The notes beneath the pieces are model-generated. The model made no database searches. It was not told the origin of the DNA and saw nothing but the letters and a program-made list of their open reading frames with translations. Made by a program: the position numbers and the translations under genes. From Zelonia costaricensis (Eukaryota > Euglenozoa > Kinetoplastea > Trypanosomatida > Trypanosomatidae), in contig JASAOO010002990.1 in the NCBI GenBank assembly GCA_030849075.1, forward strand, positions 1-16,187: DNA of 16,187 nt, given 5' to 3'. This document shows, in pieces, positions 1 through 7,668 of the stretch; position 1 is the stretch's first letter; every line of letters begins with the position of its first letter.

Positions 1-3
1 AGA

Positions 4-975
4 ATGTGGCAGCGCAGTTTCACGCGCCCGCGAGTGGCGGCGGCGCTGCTGATGCTCGCTGTTGCCGCCGTGCTGCTGAGCAGTCGTGGCGCCGACGCGT
101 ACTCGGTCCGCTACGCTGGCAAGACGGCGGCGACGGGCATGATGAACTTTGAAGTGGTGGGCTACTGCGGGCAGGGCGACACGGGCCACAGCATGATGCC
201 CAAGCTGGAGAGCTACCAGACCGCAGCGTATCAGGTCATGACGTCGAACAGCTTCACCAAGGCCCCGATTGGTGGGGAGGCGCGCCAGTCGGCCTGCCTG
301 GACGCCAACTGCACGTGGCAGTTCAACCACGGCCTCTACTACCACAACGAGATGACGTTCTACCTCGGCGTCGTGTACCAGGGCACCCTGCGCGGGGGTA
401 CCGTGTCGAACTCGTACAGCAACTTCGCCTCGGGGCAGCCGGTGTGGTGGAGTAACGTGAGCTACTGGGGCGGTCGCCAGCCGTACATGCAGTCGAGCGG
501 CACGTGGGCCAACGACAACGTCGTCACGTACTACACGCAGTGGGTGTGCGAGTACTACGAGTACCAGAAGTCCGACGCCTCCATCTTCCCGACCTACCCT
601 GACGGCAACGTGATTGTGCCGCAGAGCACGAGCACGTACTCGCACTGCGGCAAGCAGGTGCTGCGTGACTCGCAGGGCCGCTGGATCTACCAGCGCTGCC
701 AGGAGCCGTTCCCGTGGTGGGCCGGGCTCGTGATCGCCGTCGTCGGGCTCATCATCCTCGTGACGATCATTATTGTCATCTGCTGCTGGTGCTTCTACTG
801 CGAGCGCCAGAAGCTGCGCAAGGAGCGGGAGCACAAGCTGGGCACCCTGGCGGATAATCCGGCGCAGGTGCCGACGCAGACGCAGATGGGTCTGAGCCGC
901 ATCGCGTCCCAGTACACCAACGGCGCGAGCCAGGGCTCCGAGGACGACGAGTACCCCGATGAGGATAGCCACTAA
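4..975 (+). CDS. Hypothetical type I membrane protein, secreted ectodomain with short acidic tail
   Basis: The frame encodes 323 residues and I do not recognise the family. Residues 1-32 look like a signal peptide: basic start, hydrophobic core about 11-25, Ala-x-Ala type cleavage near residue 32. Residues 33-237 form an ectodomain rich in Tyr, Trp, Ser and Asn. It has six cysteines (55, 98, 103, 182, 215, 232), which could form three disulfides, and two N-glycosylation sequons (N102, N151). One strongly hydrophobic helix spans about 239-260. A cysteine cluster (260, 261, 263, 266) at its cytosolic border could be palmitoylated. A basic stretch (268-278) follows, then a hydrophilic tail ending in an acidic EDDEYPDED run. 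The signal peptide begins right at this ATG, which supports the start, although only three upstream bases are visible. The architecture suggests a cell-surface or endomembrane receptor-like or adhesive protein; that role is inference. No frameshift is seen and the stop is TAA. Confidence 0.88.
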   Translation: MWQRSFTRPRVAAALLMLAVAAVLLSSRGADAYSVRYAGKTAATGMMNFEVVGYCGQGDTGHSMMPKLESYQTAAYQVMTSNSFTKAPIGGEARQSACLDANCTWQFNHGLYYHNEMTFYLGVVYQGTLRGGTVSNSYSNFASGQPVWWSNVSYWGGRQPYMQSSGTWANDNVVTYYTQWVCEYYEYQKSDASIFPTYPDGNVIVPQSTSTYSHCGKQVLRDSQGRWIYQRCQEPFPWWAGLVIAVVGLIILVTIIIVICCWCFYCERQKLRKEREHKLGTLADNPAQVPTQTQMGLSRIASQYTNGASQGSEDDEYPDEDSH

Positions 976-1064
976 GCAGCGCGTCAGGTGTCGTGAGGTG
1001 GGGGTGGGGCGGGGTGGTTTGACGGCGCGCACCCCTGCGCCTCGCGTGCCCCTGCTCCCACCAG

Positions 1065-1065
<1 letters not shown>

Positions 1066-1108
<43 letters not shown>
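1066..1108 (+). repeat. (CA)n microsatellite
   Basis: An uninterrupted AC/CA dinucleotide run of 43 bases lies 90 bp after the stop codon of the first gene, probably inside its 3' UTR. Such tracts are common in Leishmania UTRs and are length-polymorphic. Confidence 0.95.
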
Positions 1109-1112
<4 letters not shown>

Positions 1113-1227
1113 CACACAAACACCACACGTCTTCTTCAGTCTGCGCCCAGGGCGGATCGAAAAGATCGTTCTTTGGCTCAAGGCGAATGGCGGACGGGAG
1201 GGGTGCTACGAGCATGTAAACGGGTCG

Positions 1228-1372
1228 TGTGTGTGTGTGTCTGTGTGTGTTTGCGTGTGTGTGTTTATGCTCAGCGCCTCGTGTGCTGCTTGTGGAGTCC
1301 CACTTTCTCCTTTCCTTCCCACTCCGCGTGCGTGTGCTTGTGTGCGTGTTAGTGTTTGTGTGTGTATATGTT
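1228..1372 (+). repeat. Imperfect (GT)n-rich stretch
   Basis: Several interrupted GT runs (about 1228-1265 and 1330-1372) lie within T-rich sequence. They are of opposite sense to the CA run at 1066-1108, so the two could pair in one transcript. Confidence 0.8.
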
Positions 1373-1538
1373 AGTGTTTCCCGTCTTTCTTCTTTTTTTT
1401 CGGCTTGCTTCGCTCTTCTCACTTGCCTTTGTTTGGCTCTGTGTTTTCGATTTGTGTGCCCTGGTGTTGCCGTGTCTTCACGTTTTCGTTTTTGGCTCAC
1501 CTTGCGACTCGCATGTCCTCTCTATTTGCCGTGAGGTG

Positions 1539-1620
1539 CAGGTGTGTGCGTGCGTGCGTGTCTGTGTGTGTGTGTGGGTGAGTGCCTCCCTGCACGAGTG
1601 TCTGTGCGTGCGTGCTGATG
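1539..1620 (+). repeat. Imperfect (GT)n/(GTGC)n stretch
   Basis: GTGTGCGTGCGTG-type repeats alternate with GT runs (about 1542-1578 and 1598-1620). This is low-complexity sequence with no coding signal. Confidence 0.75.
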
Positions 1621-2288
1621 TGTATGGGTAGGGGGTGAGGTCACACCAACCGCCCGCCTCGCCTCCCACCCCCTCCTGCCGGTGCCACCCGCCCCTCTCT
1701 CTCGTCGACTTACGCGACTCTCCCTATTTCTCGCTGGATGTGTATCGGCCGCTGTCTCATGAGCGTCCTGCAGAGCAGCGGCTGCGGAGGGGGAGCTGTG
1801 GGAGCACCAGGCTGTCTTCATTTTCTCCTCCACCTTCGTGGCACTCTTTGGCCGGTGCAGAGGTGCGTGTCGGAGACTTGAGCGATGCCCCCCCACGCGC
1901 CTGTCCCCTCTTCGTGTGGCTTCCTTTTGTTCTCAGCTTCCCCTCTCTTCTCTTCGGCGTTGTGCACGCACGCGTTTTCGTGGACACGTCTTCGCCGGCC
2001 TCCTTGCGCGCGCGAGGGGGGCACTGACGAGGCGGAGGGAGACAGCGCAAGAGCCTGCCCTCTCTCCCTCCCACTGCGGCGGGTCGTGTGCGCGTGTGCG
2101 CTCACGCTTCACTCTCTTGTTCTTCTTCTTTGTTTCACAAATTCTTGTGGTGCGTGCTCAACGCCTCGTCCCCCTCTTCTCCTTCGCTTCTCGCGTCTTC
2201 CTCCTCCCCCCTTTTCGTTTTCCTTGGACACTGAACTCCGCGCCCCTGTGTGCCTAGCCTCTCCCTGTTTGCCGTCTCCCTCCCTCCC

Positions 2289-2355
2289 CGCGCCTCGCCG
2301 TTCTCCGCCTTGGCCCCCCCCCCCCCTGTGGCCGGACGGAGAACGGCGAGGCGCG
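2289..2355. repeat. Perfect 19-bp inverted repeat with poly-C loop (hairpin)
   Basis: The arm CGCGCCTCGCCGTTCTCCG at 2289-2307 is exactly reverse-complemented at 2337-2355. Between the arms, GGCC at 2312-2315 can pair with GGCC at 2330-2333, leaving a loop that is mainly a run of 13 C (2314-2326). The predicted fold is a very stable GC-rich stem in either RNA strand or as a DNA cruciform. Role unknown: it could be an RNA stability or translation element, or a replication or recombination hotspot. Confidence 0.9.
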
Positions 2356-2573
2356 CGCGTTGGCGTTGCCGCCACCGCCTCCGCTGCAATGTGCATCACT
2401 TTACGTGCGGCGGCGCGTGCGCCTGTGTGTGTAAAGGTGAGTCGGAGTGTGTGGATGCCCACTCTCCATCTCGCACGTGTGCACCGCAGGTCCTCCTTGT
2501 GTTTTTGCTCGCCCTCGTCTTCCTCCGCCGCCCTCGGTCTGTCATGGACTTCACGGCCTCCTGTCTTGCCCGG

Positions 2574-2587
2574 CCCCCCCCCCCCCC
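2574..2587 (+). repeat. Poly-C tract (C14)
   Basis: A run of 14 consecutive C lies in a pyrimidine-rich stretch. It is the second long C run in this gap, after 2314-2326, and is prone to length error. Confidence 0.85.
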
Positions 2588-3110
2588 GCTGCATACCGCG
2601 CTCGCCTCCGCCCTCACCGTGCAATTCTGGAACCTGATAACCCGGTGCGTGTGGGGCCTCCTTTATCGGGAGGAGGGCGAAGCAGGTCGTGAACTACAAA
2701 AAAAAACACGACAAAAAGAGGAACGCAGCACCGAGGCAGCTCATGTGTGCACAGCGGCGTCGCCTACGCTGCAGCTGATCTGCTCGCCCTCCCCTCTGTC
2801 TGTCCCTCCTTCTTCCTCCTTCTCCCTCTCTACCTTTCTCTACCTTTCTCTGATCTGCTTTCCTCTGGTTATCTTCTCTATCCAGTTCTCACCCCCCCCC
2901 ACCCCGTGTCACCCCGGCTCTAGTTCTGGCACGTGCTTCAGCTTTGGCGACGCAGTGTCCTTCTTCTTGTGCTCGCGCGACGGCGAGGGCGGGGGCCTTC
3001 CCTCGAAGGTGCGCGCACGCGCGCGGGGGGGGGGGGAGAGGAGTGATCGATGGCGGTCTGCACCTTGCCCCTCAAGCTTGCTAAAGCTGTGTGGGTAGCT
3101 CGCAGCGTGG

Positions 3111-3112
<2 letters not shown>

Positions 3113-3144
<32 letters not shown>
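3113..3144 (+). repeat. (GT)16 microsatellite
   Basis: This is a perfect GT run of 32 bases. A G homopolymer of about 12 lies roughly 80 bp upstream (about 3025-3036). Both are low-complexity intergenic sequence. Confidence 0.95.
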
Positions 3145-3148
<4 letters not shown>

Positions 3149-3452
3149 TTGCCTGCGTGTGCAAGTGCATGGGCGTGCATGCACGGCACGTGGCCCGGCG
3201 CGACCGGCCAAAGCGTGGGACGCTCCTCCATGTGACCGTCACCCCACACCCCCGCTGCTTCATCTACCAGTTCCCCCTCCCCCCTCCCTCCCTCAACTCT
3301 CCCGTCTTCGCGTTTCCGTCTCGTTCTCTCTCTTGTTGTGTGCACTTCACACGGGCACCAGCAGGTGATGCACCACTTCCGCGTCGTTGCGGCGCCCCTT
3401 GCTCTCTGACTCAACATGGCGGAGCGCACAAGCGCGATGAGGTCGGCGACGG

Positions 3453-3488
3453 CGTGTGTGCGTGTGTGCGTGCGTGCGTGCGTGCGTG
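3453..3488 (+). repeat. (GTGC)n/(GT)n microsatellite
   Basis: Tandem GTGC tetranucleotides run into a GT-rich stretch; alternating purine-pyrimidine throughout, a sequence type able to adopt Z-DNA. Confidence 0.8.
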
Positions 3489-4117
3489 GGCCTGGACGTG
3501 TGTGTTGAGTGAGCGGGAGATTGCATACGCGCCGAGGAGCAGAAGCAAACCGATGACTGTGCGTGTGTGGGTATATGTGCTTTCCTTTATCATGTATCTA
3601 CTTCACCGGCCTCTACTCTCATGGTCATTTAGCTCGTACTTCTCTCTTCATCGTCGCTGGTTCTATTGGTGTGTGTGTTTGTGTGTTGTGTGTTCCCGGG
3701 TACAACGGCTGGGCAGTAACGGCCGCCTCGCGCCCGCTCTTCTCCTTTGCCCGCTTCTTGAGCTTGAGCATCGCCGGGGACAACGCTGCGGCGCACACTG
3801 GTTGGAGTGCCCGCCTGCCTCCATCTCATCAAGCTTCCCCCCACTCTTGCGCAGTTCGCGGAGCATCGATCTGTGTGTGTGCGTGTGCTTGTGTGCCTCG
3901 GTGCGTCTTGCGGAGTGTGTGCGAAGGTCGCACGGCGCCGCTTCACTTTTCCAGCCGCCCCGGGCGCTACTCCGTCGAGGTCACCATCGGGCGCCTCCGC
4001 GCCGCAGGTGAGGCAGGTGGTAAAGGGGGCAGCGCGGCATCACCGTCCGGGTCCGGCGAGAAGGGAACACCAGCACACGGCGGTGCCCCGTATTAGACCT
4101 GTGAGCGATTGCCCCCT

Positions 4118-4159
4118 ACACACACGCACACACACACACACACACACATACACACACAA
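4118..4159 (+). repeat. (CA)n microsatellite, slightly interrupted
   Basis: A CA run of about 42 bases has single interruptions (a CG near 4125 and a TA near 4149). More CA-rich sequence follows to about 4180. Confidence 0.9.
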
Positions 4160-4974
4160 AGACGCGCGCAGACACACACGCATGCGCATTCACCCCTTTC
4201 AGTCCCGTCCCTCTATCCCCCCCCTCGATGCTCCAGCAACGCAGACCTCTTCGGAAAGGACGAACGTCTCGGCGAAGCGGGTGTTGGGGCGACTCGGAAC
4301 CGTGCTGCACCTTAGCAGAGGGCGCACGCCTCCCAACTCAGCGTTCTTTGTTTGTTCTTTTCTTCCTTGCCTATATTGTCTGTGGATACGTGTATATGCG
4401 TTGATGTTTGCGGTGTGTGTGTTCGAATGTGTCTGTGCTTGTGTGTGTGTGTGATTGCTTTCGTTGTGTGCTTATGCTCCTTGTCGTGGTCATCTGTCTT
4501 TGTAAAGGGCACACTGAAACGCCTCATCTCTTGCCTCCTTCACCTCCCCCCCCTCCCCGTTACCCCCCCCCTATTGTCGTCGTTGCCCTACGGCCTCCCC
4601 TCCACACCTGTCCCCCTTTGGTGTACCTCGCCATCGCGTGGCGACGCTGCCGCTGGTGCACCAGCTCATCTTCTCGCGTACACTGCGTTCCACTGGGCCC
4701 GTGCGCAGTGTTGTGCCTCCGCCACGCTTTGAACTTTTCCACTTCTCGCATCGGCTGCGCGGCGACGCATCCGTCGCTGGCAGCGGAGGCGTATGCCCGA
4801 CAGGCGGGAACTCACTCAACCGTCACGGTGAGAAGGAAGTGCGTGTGTGTCTTATATGAACCGTCGCACACACAAACACAGACCCAGACACATACACACA
4901 CAGACAATCCTCTCTGTTCTGTGTTTGTGTTCCCCCCCGGACCTTGTCCTCGCGTGTTTATCTTGCTTCTCTTG

Positions 4975-4998
4975 AGCCCTTTACTTTTCTTTTTGTAG
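4975..4998 (+). promoter_or_regulatory. Candidate orphan spliced-leader acceptor (T-rich tract + TAG)
   Basis: A nearly pure T/C tract (about 4979-4994) is followed within three bases by TAG, with AG at 4997-4998. This is the cleanest trans-splice-acceptor-like site in the 6.7 kb gap. The nearest downstream ATG (5022) opens only a very short frame, so if the site is used the transcript would be non-coding, or the site serves mainly to define upstream polyadenylation. Based on the known trypanosomatid acceptor pattern; usage is not shown. Confidence 0.4.
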
Positions 4999-5435
4999 GT
5001 GTTGCTGATTTGCACCCAGTCTGATGAGTGGGGGGGGGTGGGTGGGGAAGGAAGCCCTTTCCTGTTGCACCCGCTGACGACGCAGCGCGCGTCCTTCCAC
5101 CTCTGCTCCCGCGTCGCGCCCCTCGTTCTCGCCTCCCCGCCCCCCCCTTTCATGGCCCTCTGTGTCTCTCTCTCTCGCTTGGCTTCCCCATCTTTACCCC
5201 CTCTCCGCCCACTCGCTGTGGGCATGTGCGTTCTGGTGTCCACGGTGTGGGCCTCCTCCCCCCCCTCCCCCCCTCCCCCCACCACCGCCACCGCTACCCC
5301 GTCACCCCGTACTCCCATGCACTTTCCTTTGTTCGCGTGTGTTCGCTTCGTTTGAACTTCGGCTTCATTGACAAGAGAAAACACACACACGCAAGAGGAC
5401 GAGAAAAGAGCCGCTTTGATGCGCATCCCTCCACT

Positions 5436-5454
5436 TGTGTGTGTGTGTGTGTGT
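5436..5454 (+). repeat. (TG)n microsatellite
   Basis: A TG run of 19 bases lies inside an otherwise A/CA-rich stretch that begins near 5360. Confidence 0.9.
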
Positions 5455-5699
5455 ATGTGGGTGTGGACGACTGATTCCCTGCCGTTGTGCAGCCGACCAT
5501 GCAGCCGCGCAAGAGCGCACCTTCACACGGCAGGCACGAGTCACAAGTACACGACTCTCTCAACCCACACATCCAACAACGCACTCCCCCCGACACACAC
5601 AGACGCGCACACCAACAAAGAAAAGAAGAAACTTGAATTTCGTACCTTTGCTGTCTCGTAAGTGTGCCAGGCGCAAGCAAGAACACCAAAAACGAAAAC

Positions 5700-6110
5700 G
5701 CAGGACGAAGGAGATGTTAAAAGCGTGCAGCACGAGTCCCGTGGCGTTGGGCGGGAGCGGCACTGCCGAGGTGCGACCCGCGCGGCTGCCGGGCGCACGG
5801 CAGTGTCGGCCACCTTCGTCCCGCGGGGGGCGTGCACGGGTGCAGGAACACACCACTCCGCCAAGGCGGCTCACGGCGAGGTGCCGCGCATCCACCGCAG
5901 CGCGTCTCCGCGGCCAGAGTCGACGGAGGTGTTTGGTGGAGGAGGACACGAGTACAGCGTGTCTGGGATGCGATGAAGCCCTGCAGACCGGTGTCTCTTG
6001 TGTCTTTGCGTGCAGGCACGTCGCGATGGACTTTGACCGTAGCCTAGAAGGTGCGGGCGCCACCGTTGTAGGTGTCACTGTCGCGTCCTGTGATGGAACT
6101 CCGAGTTGCT
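5700..6110. other. GC-rich non-repetitive island of unknown nature
   Basis: Unlike its surroundings, this stretch has balanced purines and pyrimidines, high GC and no microsatellite. The longest + frame crossing it (5435-6400) starts in a GT repeat and ends in CA repeats. The longest antisense frame (5560-6078) reads into low-complexity sequence. Neither gives a recognisable domain. It could be a degenerate retroposon of the SIDER type, a decayed gene or a non-coding RNA; I could not match it to any of these from memory. Confidence 0.35.
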
Positions 6111-6298
6111 CACCTCAACCCGCACCCCTTCTCTCACTCACTCCCCCGCCCCGCCGCCATTCCAACCCGCGCTCTCGCTCTCTCTTCTCGCTGGGACACT
6201 TGCACCTGCGCCGCATGCAGTGGTCATCAACGCACGCCCCATCACTGTACCCCTGGGCTCCCTTCGCTTTGGCAGCAAACACCCGAGCCGACACACCA

Positions 6299-6320
6299 AC
6301 ACACACACACACATACACAC
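6299..6320 (+). repeat. (AC)n microsatellite
   Basis: A short AC run is interrupted once by AT, within a CA-rich stretch that recurs at about 6590-6640. Confidence 0.85.
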
Positions 6321-7267
6321 CCGTGTCCCCTTCCATCTCAGCCACGTCACACAGACACACCCGCGGAAAGCAACGATTGTACGCGAGTGTATTCAAGTGA
6401 CAGTGACGTCAGTGGAGGAACGATACACGAAGAAGGACACATAAAAGAAGAAGAAAAAGGAAGAAGTCGGTGCCACATCAACCTGCACCACTTATCCCTT
6501 CTCGTTCACGCCGTCGCTCCGCGGTCCTGACGTTGAACACGATCCTTACGCGAAAACTGAAAACGAAAAGACGACTCGCACGTACGCCTATACACAGTCA
6601 CAGACACACGAAGGCGCACTTCCGCCATCCACGCACACACAGAAGCGCCCGTGCACTCCTTCCCCCTCCCCGTCTCTCTCCCCTCTCTCTCTTGCCGCCC
6701 CCCTTCCCCACCCCCTCGCACACTTCTTCTTCTGCGGAGCGGCGCCAAAAACACAAACACATTGAACAGCTTATTCCTCGCTCCCGCGTGTGAGCGTTGG
6801 AGTCGGTTTGCTCTCCATCTTGGTTTTCTAGCTTCCTCTGTTGCCCCCTATTGGCCGCGTGAGGGTCGGCGCAACAGACCGTGGACTCTGTTTGGTGCGC
6901 TGCTACGAGCTCCTGCATCGCCAGTGCGCTGCCGCCGCCCGCTGTACTTCTCCGTGTCTCCGCCTCTCGTTCTTGCTCTCCTTTTCCGCCTCGACGAGCA
7001 GCGGCGTCACACGCAGCGGGGGCTTCTTCGCGCAGTGCATCCAGGCGGCGTACTCGGGCGCCCCCCCTCTACCTTCACACGCTCGGCCTCCTTCCCCCCC
7101 TGTCGTCCTCTTGACCGCTTCGACTCCTTATCTTGTTGAGATTCCCGGAGTACCCATTTTTCTGTGTTTTGCGTATCGGCGTTGGCGTGTGTGTGTGTTT
7201 GTGTGGGTGGAAGTGTGTGCTTGCTGTCAGAGAAGAGGAAGCGCACCACGGCCACCTCGCACAACTA

Positions 7268-7300
7268 GGGGGGGGGGCGGCGNTACCCCCCCCCCCCCCC
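7268..7300. other. Ambiguous base between G10 and C15 homopolymers
   Basis: Ten G (7268-7277) are followed by a short spacer holding the ambiguous base N at 7283, then fifteen C (7286-7300). The G and C runs can fold on each other, a classic sequencing block. Treat this site as a possible assembly join, with uncertain run lengths and possibly missing sequence. It lies upstream of the next gene and breaks no coding region. Confidence 0.85.
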
Positions 7301-7479
7301 ACCACGCTCCCGTGTAATCGAGATCTCCGCGCCCTTCCCCCCTCCCTCACCTCCTCCCCATCTCACGACTTTTGCACATAACTACTCCACCCCCTCTCCT
7401 TGTTGGCGGCAGGCGTGCGCAGCTTGTGGGTGTGCCACGCGCACAAGGTTGCTCGCCCTCCCCCACCCCCCGCTCTGCG

Positions 7480-7525
7480 CGTCCCTCACGCTCCCTCCTC
7501 TCTTCCCCCTTCTCCCGCCATCCAG
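7480..7525 (+). promoter_or_regulatory. Candidate polypyrimidine tract and spliced-leader acceptor for the phosphoesterase gene
   Basis: A dense C/T tract (7480-7520) is followed by CCAG, with AG at 7524-7525; this is the first AG after the tract. Use of this site would give a 5' UTR of about 143 bases. An earlier tract (about 7329-7404) with AG near 7411 is an alternative. Both lie inside the upstream extension of the same frame, which argues that the coding start is at 7669 and not at 7372. Confidence 0.5.
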
Positions 7526-7668
7526 GCTGTCCGCCTCGCCGTGCGGAACACGTCTTGGCATCCTCTATAGCATCCGCACACCACCTCACCCCCCTCCCTT
7601 CCTGCGGGGGAGGCACGCCTTATACACCCCCATTGCCATCACCACCGACATCGACCATCAGCCGCGCC

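Larger units (their letters stand above)
976..7668. other. 6.7 kb gene-free intergenic/UTR region
   Basis: I find no convincing protein gene on either strand. The many open frames here translate to Cys-Val, Thr-His or Ser-Pro runs, as expected from GT/CA repeats and pyrimidine tracts, and lack the G/C-ending codon style of the three real genes. From about 1370 to 5350 the + strand is dominated by T/C tracts and GT repeats. From about 5360 to 6790 it is richer in A and CA repeats, then returns to C/T-rich. The region must contain the 3' UTR of the upstream gene and the 5' UTR of the downstream one, with the polyadenylation and trans-splice sites between them. A separate non-coding transcript could also fit. 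Embedded items are listed individually. Confidence 0.7.

Noticed and set aside
2655..2720. Small CCTCC/GGAGG hairpin followed by an A9 run, resembling a terminator or a retroposon tail
   Set aside because: The stem is only 5 bp, intrinsic terminators do not apply in this eukaryotic context, and no retroposon body or target-site duplication was recognised.
1885..4011. Overlapping 250-306 codon + frames (1885-2637, 2250-3098, 3091-4011) as genes
   Set aside because: They translate to Ser/Pro/Leu/Cys-rich low-complexity protein from pyrimidine tracts and GT runs, and overlap one another in different frames.
5435..6400. 321-codon + open frame as a gene
   Set aside because: It starts inside a GT repeat and ends through CA repeats, has no codon bias like the real genes and no recognisable domain.
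7372..7668. In-frame N-terminal extension of paralogue A from an upstream ATG
   Set aside because: The stretch is polypyrimidine and splice-acceptor-like sequence, encodes Pro/Arg/Ser-rich residues, and has no counterpart in paralogue B. ATG 7669 is the better start.
976..7668. Transcription strand-switch region
   Set aside because: All three supported genes are on the + strand, so nothing indicates divergent or convergent transcription here.
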